A stretch of DNA of 64,000 nucleotides from Ruminiclostridium sp. Lineage in GTDB: Bacteria; Bacillota; Clostridia; Oscillospirales; Ruminococcaceae. Below are positions 24,565 through 33,657 of the stretch, piece by piece; the stretch's first letter is position 1; every line of letters begins with the position of its first letter. The notes beneath the pieces were generated by a model. The model saw only the letters and a list, made by a program, of their open reading frames with translations. It searched no databases and was not told where the DNA came from. The position numbers and the translations under genes were made by a program. Location: contig JAGBHT010000038.1 of the NCBI GenBank assembly GCA_017935365.1, positions 1 through 64,000 on the forward strand, in the 5' to 3' direction.

Positions 24565-27213
24565 TTACTTCATCTTCTCGATAGAAAGCATTATCTTTTC
24601 CATCTTTTCCTGTGCCTTAGCAAGCTTTACACGCTCGTTTTCAATCTGCTGTGCGGGTGCTTTTGACAGGAAGCCCTGATTGCTGAGCTTACCGGAAAGG
24701 AAGTCGATATCCTTCTGAGCCGCCTTGCGCTCCTTTTCAAGTCTTGCAAGTTCCTTTTCCTTGTCTACAAGTTCACCCATAGGCATGAATATTCTTGCGT
24801 TTGCGGTAACGATAGTTACCATGTCGTCGCTTGTTTCTGCCTTTTCTGATACTGTCAGCTCGCCTGCGCCCGCAAGACGCTCAAAGAATGCCTTTGCGCC
24901 CTCGAACAGTGCCGTTTCGGCTGTTTCGATGTGCATTGTGACCTTCTTTGACGGCGGTACGTTAAGCTCATTGCGCTGTACACGGATAGCACGAATTGCG
25001 TCAACCACCTTTGCAAAGTCTGTCTGTTCAGCCGCGAAGTGAAGCTTCTCGTCATATACAGGCCAAGCCGAGATCATTATGCTTTCGGGGTTGTTGTCCT
25101 TATCCGCAACTATAGGCATTGACTGCCATATTTCTTCCGTGATGAACGGCATAAAGGGGTGTAACAGCTTCAAGATGCCCTGCATAACGTAAACAAGTAC
25201 GTTCTGAGCGGCACGGGCTGTTTCTCCGCCTGCGGCGATACGGGGCTTTGTCAGCTCGATATACCAGTCGCAGTATACGTCCCAGATAAAGTCGAACAGG
25301 TTCTGTACCGCAACACCAAGCTCATAGCTGTCAAGATTTGCGGTAACGTTCTTGATAAGGTCGTTGTACAGCGATAATATCCACTTGTCCTCGATAGGTA
25401 ACTGCTCGGGAAGAACTGCGCCCTCCATATCTTCGGGAAGATTCATAAGGATATATCTTGACGCGTTCCACAGCTTGTTTGCAAAGTTACGCGAGTTTGT
25501 AACCTTTGTTTCTGTCCAGCGCATATCGTTACCGGGTGCGTTACCTGTAACAAGAGTAAGACGCAGTGCGTCTGCACCATACTTGTCGATAACTTCAAGC
25601 GGATCAACGCCGTTACCGAGCGACTTACTCATCTTTCTGCCCTGTTCGTCACGGACAAGACCGTGTATAAGTACGTCCTTGAAAGGCTTCTGACCTGTAT
25701 GCTCAAGTCCGCTGAATATCATTCTTGCAACCCAGAACGGGATAATGTCATAGCCTGTAACAAGCGTATTTGTAGGATAGAAATACTCAAGGTCAGCCGT
25801 CTTGTCGGGCCAGCCGAGTGTTGAGAACGGCCATAATGCAGATGAGAACCATGTATCGAGAGTATCCTCATCCTGCTTCATCGGTGCTCCGCACTTCGGG
25901 CAGGTGTCTATGCCGTCGAGAGTGATCTCGGTATGTCCGCACTCCTTGTTCTGGCAGTAGTAAGCAGGGATTCTGTGTCCCCACCAGAGCTGACGTGAAA
26001 TGCACCAGTCACGGATATTCTCCATCCAGTAGAGATAACCGTTTTCAAATCTCTGAGGAATGTATCTGAGCTCGCCGCTCTTTACTACATCTATAGCGGG
26101 CTGTGCAAGCTGTTTCATCGATACGAACCACTGATAGCTTGCTCTGGGCTCAACGGTAGTGCCGCAACGCTGGCAGCAGCCTACATTGTGCTTGTGAGGT
26201 TCGACTTTTACAAGTAAGCCCTGTGCTTCAAGATCGGCTACCATAGCCTTTCTTGCTTCGTATCTGTCCATACCTGCGTACTTGCCGCCGATACCGTCCA
26301 TTATTGTAGCGTCGTCGTTCATCATATGGATTATCGGTAAGTTGTGGCGCTTGCCTACTTCAAAGTCGTTGGGGTCGTGTGCGGGAGTGATCTTAACTAC
26401 ACCTGTACCGAATTCCATATCAACATATTCATCGGCAATAACGGGAATTTCTCTGTCTGTAAGAGGGAGCTTTACCATCTTGCCTACTATGCTCTTGTAT
26501 CTTTCATCATCGGGGTGAACGGCTATAGCGCTGTCGCCGAGCAGTGTTTCGGGACGTGTTGTAGCTATCTCTACACTTCCGCTTCCATCTGCAAGAGGAT
26601 AGTTTATATGCCAGAAGAAGCCGTCCTGCTCTTCGTATTCGCACTCGATATCCGAGATAGACGTCTTACAGTTGGGACACCAGTTGATGATTCTTTCACC
26701 GTGGTAGATAAGTCCCTTGTTGTAAAGATCGATGAATACTTTCTGAACAGCCTTTGAACAGCCCTCGTCAAGAGTAAATCGCTCTCTGTCCCAGTCGCAC
26801 GATGAGCCGAGCTTCTTTAACTGCTGAACGATACGTCCGCCGTATACTCTCTTCCACTCCCATGCACGCTCAAGGAAACCGTCTCTTCCTACATCGTCCT
26901 TGGTGAGGCCCTCTTCTTTCATCGCATTAACGATCTTTGCCTCTGTAGCGATCGAAGCGTGGTCGGTACCGGGGAGCCACAGTGCGCAGTAGCCCTGCAT
27001 TCTCTTGTAACGGATAAGTATATCCTGTAATGTGTTGTCAAGAGCGTGTCCCATGTGCAGCTGTCCCGTTATGTTCGGAGGTGGGATAACTATTGTATAG
27101 GGCTTCTTCTTGGGGTCTATTTCTGCGTGGAAGTACTTCTTTTCCTCCCATTCGTGATAGAGCCTGTCCTCAAAATCCTTAGGAGAATAGGTCTTTGCGA
27201 GTTCTTTCTTCAT
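24565..27213 (-). CDS. valS: Valine--tRNA ligase
   Basis: Class I synthetase charging tRNA-Val, 882 residues from the Met at 27213. HIGH motif in PPPNITGQLHMGHALDNT, KMSKS in GRKMSKSLGNG, an editing domain with ATTRPETLLGD, zinc-type Cys motifs (CCQRCG, CQNKECG...CPKCG) and the C-terminal coiled-coil arm rich in Lys/Glu that contacts tRNA. AAAGGA lies ahead of 27213; the longer frame has no such site. Last gene of the DUF1858-trmK-nif3-rqcH-valS run, 37 bases after rqcH. Confidence 0.97.
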   Translation of the reverse strand: MKKELAKTYSPKDFEDRLYHEWEEKKYFHAEIDPKKKPYTIVIPPPNITGQLHMGHALDNTLQDILIRYKRMQGYCALWLPGTDHASIATEAKIVNAMKEEGLTKDDVGRDGFLERAWEWKRVYGGRIVQQLKKLGSSCDWDRERFTLDEGCSKAVQKVFIDLYNKGLIYHGERIINWCPNCKTSISDIECEYEEQDGFFWHINYPLADGSGSVEIATTRPETLLGDSAIAVHPDDERYKSIVGKMVKLPLTDREIPVIADEYVDMEFGTGVVKITPAHDPNDFEVGKRHNLPIIHMMNDDATIMDGIGGKYAGMDRYEARKAMVADLEAQGLLVKVEPHKHNVGCCQRCGTTVEPRASYQWFVSMKQLAQPAIDVVKSGELRYIPQRFENGYLYWMENIRDWCISRQLWWGHRIPAYYCQNKECGHTEITLDGIDTCPKCGAPMKQDEDTLDTWFSSALWPFSTLGWPDKTADLEYFYPTNTLVTGYDIIPFWVARMIFSGLEHTGQKPFKDVLIHGLVRDEQGRKMSKSLGNGVDPLEVIDKYGADALRLTLVTGNAPGNDMRWTETKVTNSRNFANKLWNASRYILMNLPEDMEGAVLPEQLPIEDKWILSLYNDLIKNVTANLDSYELGVAVQNLFDFIWDVYCDWYIELTKPRIAAGGETARAAQNVLVYVMQGILKLLHPFMPFITEEIWQSMPIVADKDNNPESIMISAWPVYDEKLHFAAEQTDFAKVVDAIRAIRVQRNELNVPPSKKVTMHIETAETALFEGAKAFFERLAGAGELTVSEKAETSDDMVTIVTANARIFMPMGELVDKEKELARLEKERKAAQKDIDFLSGKLSNQGFLSKAPAQQIENERVKLAKAQEKMEKIMLSIEKMK

Positions 27214-27250
27214 TTTATTTATATCCTTTCTTTGATTACCTGATATGAAA

Positions 27251-29014
27251 TTAAGCCTCGACCCTTGCAAATAGCTGTTCATCGGGGTCTACAAGCACAG
27301 TGTAATTGTTTGTGAATATGACCATACCCGGCTTTGAGCCGTTGGGCTTCTTTACAAACCTTATCCGTGTGTAGTCGACCGGCACTTTTGTGCTGTTCTG
27401 CGCCTTTGAACAGTACGCCGCAAGGCTTGCCGCCTGCAAGATCGCATTGTCCGAAATTTCGCCGTTCTTCGCCTTTATTATGACGTGCGAGCCTGCTATG
27501 TTCTTCGTGTGAAGCCACATATCATCGGGCGCGGCGGTCTTTACGGTCAGCTTGTCGTTTTGTATGTTGTTTCTGCCGATATACACATCATAACCGTCGT
27601 CGGTCACAAAGTGCATAGGCGGTTTGGGCTTTACCTGTGTTTTCTTGTTGACGGTATTCGCATGGATATAGCCGTTTGCCGCTAATTCCTGCTTTATCTC
27701 GCTTATCTCGGCGTTTGAAGTTGCACGGGACGCGGCATCGAATACGCTGTCAATATATATAAGCTCGTTTTCGCCGTCGGCTATCAGCTTTGTAAGCATT
27801 TTTTCGGCTTTTTCGAGCTTTTTGTACTCCGCATAGTATTTCTGGGCGTTCTGTGACGGGGTAAGTCTTACGTCAAGCGGAACGGTTACGGTTTCACCGG
27901 TCGTATAATCCTCGGCGGTAAGCTCCGTCATACCCTTTTCCATACGGTATATATTCGCACTTACTACGTCGCCGCGGACTCGGAATACCTCCCTTTCTCC
28001 GCACTGCGCAAGCTCGCCCTTTTGCAGTTCAAGCTTTCTTGCTATTCTCTCATAGGTATTCATCAGCATTTTCAGCAGATCCTTTGAACGCTGTTTCATA
28101 CGTTCATTTTCCGCTTTACTGCCATAGAATATATCGAGCAGTGCATTTGCGCCGTCTGCGTGCGATACAAGCATCTGCGTGCCGTATTGCTCTATCGGCA
28201 TAAAACAGAAGTCCTTATACGCACCGTTCAGGTCACGAAGTATCGTAAATCCGTCCTTGCGGACGACATATTCCCTCGCCTTTTTTATAAAGAACAGCAA
28301 ACGGTCGTAGTTATCGTCCGTCATGTCGTCAACGGAAAAATCCGTATCACGGCACGAGTAGTATGCGCATTCCCTTGTGAATACGGGCGATACACCCTCA
28401 AGGCAAGCGGTCATATGCTTTGACAGCCGTTTGCCCTCGCCCTGCTTTACGGCGTTTATAAGCTCGTCATCGGAACAGGTGAGGAAGTTTACACGGGAAA
28501 GATCCCTCGGCGGAGTTTCGTATACGATATTCGGCAGTATGCGCCTTACCGATGAAACATCGTCCGTAATTCGCTTTATACTGTCGATAACACGGTACAC
28601 GCCGTCCTTTTTCGTCATCAGTATTATATTGCTGTGCCTGCCCATTATCTCGGCGGTAAGGCGGTTTACCGCCATATCGCCTATCTCATTCATGCACTCA
28701 AAATCAAAGTTTATTATACGCTCAAGTCCGTCCTGCGTTATATCAAGCAGTTTTCCGCCGCTGAGGTGCTTTCTCAGAAGCATACAGAACATAGGCGGAG
28801 CAGACGGGTTTTCCGCTGTTCTCTCCGTCATGCCAACTCTTGCAGACATCGAATTTGAGCTTATCAGTATCTTATTGTGCTTTCCTGCACTGCGTATCGA
28901 AATTATTATTTCCTCACGGGAAGGCTGATAGACCTTGTCTATTCTTCCGCCGACAAGTCCTGCCGACAGCATTTCGGATACAACGCAGTGAAGAAAAGTG
29001 CCGTCAAGTGACAT
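27251..29014 (-). CDS. rqcH: Ribosome quality control protein RqcH (NFACT family)
   Basis: Rqc2 homologue that binds the stalled 50S-peptidyl-tRNA complex and drives C-terminal alanine tailing. 587 residues: N-terminal NFACT-N domain (DGTFLHCVVSEML, GRIDKVYQPSREEI), central helical and coiled-coil part (about 300-420), and C-terminal NFACT-R domain with YVGRN-type motif (DVYIGRNNIQNDKLT), DMWLHTKNIAGSHVII and VDYTRIRFVKKPNG. Formerly annotated as fibronectin-binding protein A. GGAAAGGAC precedes the ATG. Cotranscribed with valS. Confidence 0.93.
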   Translation of the reverse strand: MSLDGTFLHCVVSEMLSAGLVGGRIDKVYQPSREEIIISIRSAGKHNKILISSNSMSARVGMTERTAENPSAPPMFCMLLRKHLSGGKLLDITQDGLERIINFDFECMNEIGDMAVNRLTAEIMGRHSNIILMTKKDGVYRVIDSIKRITDDVSSVRRILPNIVYETPPRDLSRVNFLTCSDDELINAVKQGEGKRLSKHMTACLEGVSPVFTRECAYYSCRDTDFSVDDMTDDNYDRLLFFIKKAREYVVRKDGFTILRDLNGAYKDFCFMPIEQYGTQMLVSHADGANALLDIFYGSKAENERMKQRSKDLLKMLMNTYERIARKLELQKGELAQCGEREVFRVRGDVVSANIYRMEKGMTELTAEDYTTGETVTVPLDVRLTPSQNAQKYYAEYKKLEKAEKMLTKLIADGENELIYIDSVFDAASRATSNAEISEIKQELAANGYIHANTVNKKTQVKPKPPMHFVTDDGYDVYIGRNNIQNDKLTVKTAAPDDMWLHTKNIAGSHVIIKAKNGEISDNAILQAASLAAYCSKAQNSTKVPVDYTRIRFVKKPNGSKPGMVIFTNNYTVLVDPDEQLFARVEA

Positions 29015-29035
29015 CGGCAGTCCTTTCCGTCACAC

Positions 29036-29809
29036 TTAAACTATATATGAGCAGGGGTCTTTACTGCTCTGTGCGACAAATATCTGTGTATTATGAAATT
29101 TGCGGCTTAAAATACCGCAAAGGTGATTGCAAAGTATATTTTCCGTGTAGAAGTGACCTGCGTCTATTAGGCAGAAATCGCTGTTCACAGCGTATATCCA
29201 CACGTCATGCTTTATATCTCCCGTTATAAGTGCGTCACAGCCTGCGGCTATGGCAAGCGGTAATGTGCTTCCGCCTGAGCCTGAGCAGACAGCTACACGC
29301 TTTATCGGTCTGTCGGTTTCGGTATAGCGTACCACCGTGCAGTCAAAAGCCTGCTTGCAATATTCCGCAAGAGCCTTTGAATGTGTCGCTATCGGCAGAT
29401 CGCAAATCTTGCCGTAACCTGTACCATCAGGCATAACGGGTTCGAGTATCTTGTCCGAACGTTCAAATTCAAGCAGGTCGAGCATAAGATCGGTAACTCC
29501 GTCCTTTGCCATATCCGCATTGGTGTGCATACATATTGCATTCAGCTTATTTCTTATAAGCTCGAAAACAGGCGTACCCTCTGTTACGCTTTTCAGCGGA
29601 TCGAAAATTACAGGGTGGTGTGAAATGATAAGGTTTGCCTTATTGGCAACCGCTTCTTTTATCACATCGGTGGTTATGTCAAGGCAAAGGCAGATACCTT
29701 TGACGTTAGCATTCATATCTCCGACAAGAAATCCGCTGTTATCAAACTTGTCCTGCACCTTAAACGGTGCATATTCATTCAGAAATTCATAGATAGCGCT
29801 TACTTTCAT
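29036..29809 (-). CDS. Nif3-like dinuclear metal centre protein
   Basis: 257-residue NIF3/YqfO family protein. Metal-binding His and Asp/Glu residues are visible in ISHHPVIF, MHTNADMA and AGHFYTEN; the central domain is GSGGSTLPLAIAAGCDALITGDIKHD. The family forms toroidal hexamers and is sometimes annotated as GTP cyclohydrolase I type 2, but its role is not settled. It is regularly next to trmK in Firmicutes, as here (17 bases). Confidence 0.93.
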   Translation of the reverse strand: MKVSAIYEFLNEYAPFKVQDKFDNSGFLVGDMNANVKGICLCLDITTDVIKEAVANKANLIISHHPVIFDPLKSVTEGTPVFELIRNKLNAICMHTNADMAKDGVTDLMLDLLEFERSDKILEPVMPDGTGYGKICDLPIATHSKALAEYCKQAFDCTVVRYTETDRPIKRVAVCSGSGGSTLPLAIAAGCDALITGDIKHDVWIYAVNSDFCLIDAGHFYTENILCNHLCGILSRKFHNTQIFVAQSSKDPCSYIV

Positions 29810-29826
29810 AACCCTTCCCCCTGAAA

Positions 29827-30486
29827 TTATAATGATTTTATTATCTTTTCTATTTCACTTGCGGCACCGAGCAGTCTTTCGCTTTTGGATATATCGGCTG
29901 TAGCGCAGTTTTCACCCGCGCGGTTCAGCCTTTCGCATACTGCGGTAAGATATTCCTTATCGGTCACTTTTCCGGCATAAGCAAAAGCGTCCGTAATATC
30001 GCACTTTTCACCACCGAAGTACACCGACATTATGACATAATTTCTGTCGTTTTCTCTTGCGGTGAGCTCTTTTTCTATAAAAAAGCCGTTTTTGTAAAGC
30101 TCTCTTCTGAGCACTTCCGCCTTTGTCATCGGCTGGAGAATAAAATGAGTATTTTCACTTAAAAAGCGGCAACCGAGAACTATCCTCGCAATAAGCTCTC
30201 CGCCCATACCTGCGATGATAACATCGTCCGCATAATCTATTTTATCAAGTCCGTCGGACAGTACAAGGCTCACCGCATCTTCTTTTCCTATGTAGTGCAT
30301 TACCGTCTGCCTTGCAGAAAGCAGAGGACCCTCGTTTATATCCGCCGCCGTGAGCTTTCTTTCACCGTCAAGATAGAGCCTGCAGGGGAGCAGGGCGTGA
30401 TCCGTACCGACATCGCAAATCTCTCCGCCTTTACGCACCATTCCTGCCGCCGCCGCAAGTCTTGGCGAGAGTATCGGCTCGTGCAT
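29827..30486 (-). CDS. trmK: tRNA (adenine(22)-N1)-methyltransferase TrmK
   Basis: SAM-dependent methyltransferase making m1A22 in tRNA. 219 residues: SPRLAAAAGMV, the SAM-binding motif ICDVGTDHALLPCRL, ADINEGPL, and the catalytic-loop region IIAGMGGELIARIV and FILQPMTKAEVLR. Its start overlaps the stop of the DUF1858 gene by one base (TGATG), showing coupling. Confidence 0.92.
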   Translation of the reverse strand: MHEPILSPRLAAAAGMVRKGGEICDVGTDHALLPCRLYLDGERKLTAADINEGPLLSARQTVMHYIGKEDAVSLVLSDGLDKIDYADDVIIAGMGGELIARIVLGCRFLSENTHFILQPMTKAEVLRRELYKNGFFIEKELTARENDRNYVIMSVYFGGEKCDITDAFAYAGKVTDKEYLTAVCERLNRAGENCATADISKSERLLGAASEIEKIIKSL

Positions 30487-30686
30487 CAGTTGCCGACAGC
30501 CTCGTTGAGCTTCTTAACCAGTTCGTCTGCGTCAACGCCGTGTACGTCGCAAGCCTGTGCTACACTTTCGCCTCTTGATGCGGGGCAGCCTAAGCAGTGC
30601 ATACCCATTTCAAGGAAGAAAGGTGCTGTTACCTCTCCGTGTGCGTCTAAGATATCGCCGATTATAGAATCCTTTGTAATTGTCAT
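30486..30686 (-). CDS. DUF1858-domain small protein
   Basis: 66 residues: TKDSIIGDIL, then FFLEMGMHCLGCPASRGESV, typical of DUF1858 proteins with a CxxC pair (C31, C34 in HCLGC) that may bind metal or act in redox. The family often sits beside redox or tRNA-modification genes. Function unknown. First gene of the trmK-nif3-rqcH-valS operon. Confidence 0.85.
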   Translation of the reverse strand: MTITKDSIIGDILDAHGEVTAPFFLEMGMHCLGCPASRGESVAQACDVHGVDADELVKKLNEAVGN

Positions 30687-30738
30687 GATTTTTACATTCC
30701 TTCCGATAGAAATTTCAGTATATAAATATACATTATTT

Positions 30739-30767
30739 ATTATACACCAATCCGGGCGGAATTACAA
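30739..30767 (-). promoter_or_regulatory. Promoter of the DUF1858-trmK-nif3-rqcH-valS operon
   Basis: Minus-strand TTGTAA (30762-30767), 17 bases, TATAAT (30739-30744), about 50 bases before the first start. Confidence 0.75.
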
Positions 30768-30779
30768 TAGCGGAAATGA

Positions 30780-31442
30780 GAATTTGCGATGTGGGGGTTG
30801 GGGGAAAACGGGTTGGATTAACAAGGAGTGGTTTTCTGACGCTTGTCGTGCAAATAACAGTGATAGCAAGCTACCGATAGTTCTTTTTGTCGGACAGCAC
30901 TTCTCGGGTTCGCTATTCGAAAAGATACACCTGTCAATATAAACGAGGGAAAGAACCAAAGAGACTAGGGCAAGTCTGAGCCTCGCTTACGCAAGGCTCG
31001 TGCACTCCGCTAAAGCTCCGCTGGACTTGACAGCCCAGTGAAGCAGAGCGAAACGTCCGAGTGCTTGCGTAAGCAAGACTCAGCCCTATACTCTTAGGTT
31101 CTCTCCCAAATCAGTTATTCCTCTTGAGCGACGTGAGGAGCGGGAGCATTGCTAAAGCAATGCTCAGCGTGGCATCCCTCTTTCCTTACTCACACCCCCA
31201 CCCCGTCGGGGTGTTGGCTAAACTCGAATAACCACCTGAACATTGAATATCCTGTCAATGCAGGGACGCTTAACGCTACACGTCCGCAGGTTAGTACATA
31301 TATCTCAGGTTAGTGGCGTTTTTTTGAAGAGTCAATGTTAGATCAGTTGCACTGATACACTCACGAAATTATTAATGCCTTGTCGGTACGGAAAGTGTTT
31401 TCGGCAGTGTTTTCTGAAGCTTCAAACAAATTTCTAATTTCA
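30780..31442. other. Repeat-rich intergenic region
   Basis: Over 600 bases without a supported gene. It includes a frame ending KLPIVLFVGQHFSG... (to 30942) that may be a decayed gene end or repeat-derived, the large inverted repeat 30953-31101, and smaller stem-loops such as GAGCATTGCTAAAGCAATGCTC (near 31145) and ACCCCGTCGGGGT (near 31200). Nothing else recognised. Confidence 0.5.
30953..31101. repeat. 149-bp imperfect inverted repeat (long hairpin)
   Basis: The left arm starts GAACCAAAGAGACTAGGGC; the right arm ends GCCCTATACTCTTAGGTTC, which is its complement with two or three differences. Inside, TGAGCCTCGCTTACGCAAG pairs with CTTGCGTAAGCAAGACTCA, again with few differences. The whole could fold as one long hairpin. 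It looks like a non-autonomous mobile repeat. Confidence 0.6.
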
Positions 31443-31860
31443 AAACGCAACAACGGCAGATACGCTTTCGCATATCTGCCGTAATTCGTTTATAAAATTT
31501 ATGATACCGTTTATTCCCGCCGTTTAACCACGTTAAGCATAACAATATCATTGCCAAAGGCGGAATCTGGTGTGGCGCATCGCCGCAAAACGGCAGATAC
31601 GCTTTCGCATACCTGCCGTAATTCGTTTATAAAATTTATGATACCGTTTATTTCCGCTGTTTCGCCACGTTAAGCATAACAATATCATTGCCAAAGACGG
31701 AATCTGGTGTGGCGCATCGCCGCAAAACGGCAGATACGCTTTCGCATATCTGTCGTAATTCGCTTATAAAATTTATGATACCGTTAATTCCCGCCGTTTC
31801 GCTATCCTGCGGATAGCTCTGACAATTCAAAAGGCGGAATTTGAAGTGCCGCATCGGCAC
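31443..31860. repeat. Three tandem 137-bp repeats downstream of aspS
   Basis: The word ACGGCAGATACGCTTTCGCA starts at 31453, 31590 and 31727, exactly 137 bases apart, and the units agree along most of their length. The third unit diverges where it meets aspS. Each contains, on the minus strand, a stem ACGGCAGATATGC / GCGTATCTGCCGT capped by GAAA and followed by TTTT, which looks like a terminator. GTGCCGATGCGGCAC immediately follows the aspS stop. Confidence 0.75.
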
Positions 31861-33630
31861 TTAGACGGTGGGTTTCTGGCGTACCTTTATGTGTACTTCA
31901 CGCAGCTGCTGTTCGGTTACCTCTGTGGGTGCGCCGAGCAGGAGATCCTGTGCGTTAGAGTTCATCGGGAATGCGATAACCTCTCTTATGCTCTCGTCGC
32001 CTGTCAGGAGCATTATCATACGGTCAACACCGGGCGCCATACCTGCGTGGGGCGGAGCGCCATACTGGAACGCATTGTAGAGCGCGCCGAACTTCTCGGC
32101 AACGTCCTGCTCTGTATAGCCTGCGATCTCGAATGCCTTTATCATTATCTCAAGGTCGTGGTTTCTTACCGCACCGCTCGAAAGTTCAACGCCGTTGCAT
32201 ACAATATCATACTGATATGCAAGTATGTCAAGCGGATTCTTTGTCATCAGTGCCTCAAGACCGCCCTGCGGCATTGAGAAAGGATTGTGTGTGAATATAG
32301 TCTTGCCTGTTTCCTCGTCCTCTTCGTACATGGGGAAGTCAACGATAAAGCACATTTCATATCTGTCATAGTCGATCATATTCATGCGCTTTGCAACTTC
32401 TGTACGGATCTGACCTGCAAACTTGGGAGCCATCTTCTTATTATCTGCAATGAAGTAAAGAACATCGCCCACTTCAAGAGCGCATCTGTTCCTAAGCTCT
32501 TCTCTCTGCTCGTCATTTAAGAACTTGTCGATAGGACCAAGGTACTTGAAGTTCTCGTCTACCTTTACATAGCCGAGACCCTTCATACCGATCTCCTTAG
32601 CGAACGCTTCCATCTTCTCAAAGAAGCCCTTTGACTGACTAGCCATACCGGGAACTCTGATACCTCTTACGCACTTGTTTGCAAAAGGCTTGAAGTCACT
32701 GTCAACGAATAAGTCGGACAGCTCTGTTATGATAAGGGGGTTACGAAGGTCGGGCTTGTCTGTACCGTACTTCAGCATTGATTCAGCGTAAGGGATACGC
32801 TTGAAAGGCGCGGTAGATACGGGCTTGCCACCGAACTTCTCAAATACTGCGGATAAAACTTCTTCTGCATTTGCAAATACGTCTTCCTGTGTTGCAAATG
32901 CCATCTCAAAGTCGAGCTGATAGAACTCACCGGGTGAACGGTCTGCTCTTGCGTCCTCGTCACGGAAGCAGGGAGCTATCTGGAAGTACTTATCAAAGCC
33001 CGATACCATAAGTAACTGCTTGAATATCTGCGGTGCCTGGGGCAGAGCGTAGAACTTTCCGTGGTGCTTACGGCTGGGGATAAGATAATCTCTTGCACCC
33101 TCAGGTGAGCTTGTAGAAAGGATAGGTGTCTGTATTTCAAGGAATCCCATCTCAGTCATCTTACTGCGCAGGAATGAGATAACCTGTGAACGCAGTACAA
33201 TGTTGTTGTGCATCTTCTTGTTACGAAGGTCAAGATAACGGTATTTCAAACGTATATCTTCCTTTGTTTCTGTAGAAGTGGGAACTTCAAACGGGAGCTG
33301 GTCGACAGTTACCTTGCCGAGTACCTCAAGGCTCTCTGCGACTATCTCGATAGTACCTGTAGCGATCTTGTCGTTATAAGTACCCTCTGCTCTCTTTATT
33401 ACCGTACCGCCTATTGTAACGGCACACTCCTTGTTTACACCCTCCAGCAGTCCCTCGTTCTTCTGGAATGTGATCTGTACATAACCGTAATGGTCACGCA
33501 GATCTATGAACTTGATTCCTCCGTGGTCACGGATGTTTTCTACCCAGCCTGCAACACGGACGGTCTTGCCGATGTCGTTTTCGCTCAGCATTTCGCAGGT
33601 GTGCGTGCGGTACTTATTCTCTAAAAACAT
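31861..33630 (-). CDS. aspS: Aspartate--tRNA ligase (bacterial type, probably non-discriminating)
   Basis: Class IIb synthetase, 589 residues: N-terminal OB-fold anticodon domain (VRVAGWVENIRDHGGIKFID), class II motif 2 CFRDEDARADRSPGEFYQLD, the bacterial GAD insertion (about 290-400), and motif 3 GMAPGVDRMIMLL. Residue H36 in RDHGG matches the His found in non-discriminating AspRS such as that of Pseudomonas aeruginosa (Leu in discriminating E. coli AspRS). The gene closes a gatC-gatA-gatB-aspS operon, consistent with Asp-tRNA-Asn being made here and then amidated by GatCAB. Confidence 0.95.
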   Translation of the reverse strand: MFLENKYRTHTCEMLSENDIGKTVRVAGWVENIRDHGGIKFIDLRDHYGYVQITFQKNEGLLEGVNKECAVTIGGTVIKRAEGTYNDKIATGTIEIVAESLEVLGKVTVDQLPFEVPTSTETKEDIRLKYRYLDLRNKKMHNNIVLRSQVISFLRSKMTEMGFLEIQTPILSTSSPEGARDYLIPSRKHHGKFYALPQAPQIFKQLLMVSGFDKYFQIAPCFRDEDARADRSPGEFYQLDFEMAFATQEDVFANAEEVLSAVFEKFGGKPVSTAPFKRIPYAESMLKYGTDKPDLRNPLIITELSDLFVDSDFKPFANKCVRGIRVPGMASQSKGFFEKMEAFAKEIGMKGLGYVKVDENFKYLGPIDKFLNDEQREELRNRCALEVGDVLYFIADNKKMAPKFAGQIRTEVAKRMNMIDYDRYEMCFIVDFPMYEEDEETGKTIFTHNPFSMPQGGLEALMTKNPLDILAYQYDIVCNGVELSSGAVRNHDLEIMIKAFEIAGYTEQDVAEKFGALYNAFQYGAPPHAGMAPGVDRMIMLLTGDESIREVIAFPMNSNAQDLLLGAPTEVTEQQLREVHIKVRQKPTV

Positions 33631-33657
33631 TTCTTTCTTGCCTTTCTTTCTTTATAA

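Noticed and set aside
30780-30942. Frame ending KLPIVLFVGQHFSG as a real gene
   Set aside because: It has no start or ribosome site of its own, overlaps a promoter antisense, and runs into repeat sequence. At most it is a remnant.
31372-31860. Short minus-strand frames (61 and 70 codons) within the 137-bp repeats
   Set aside because: The frames arise from repeat units and are not kept between units. The stem-loops are the conserved feature.
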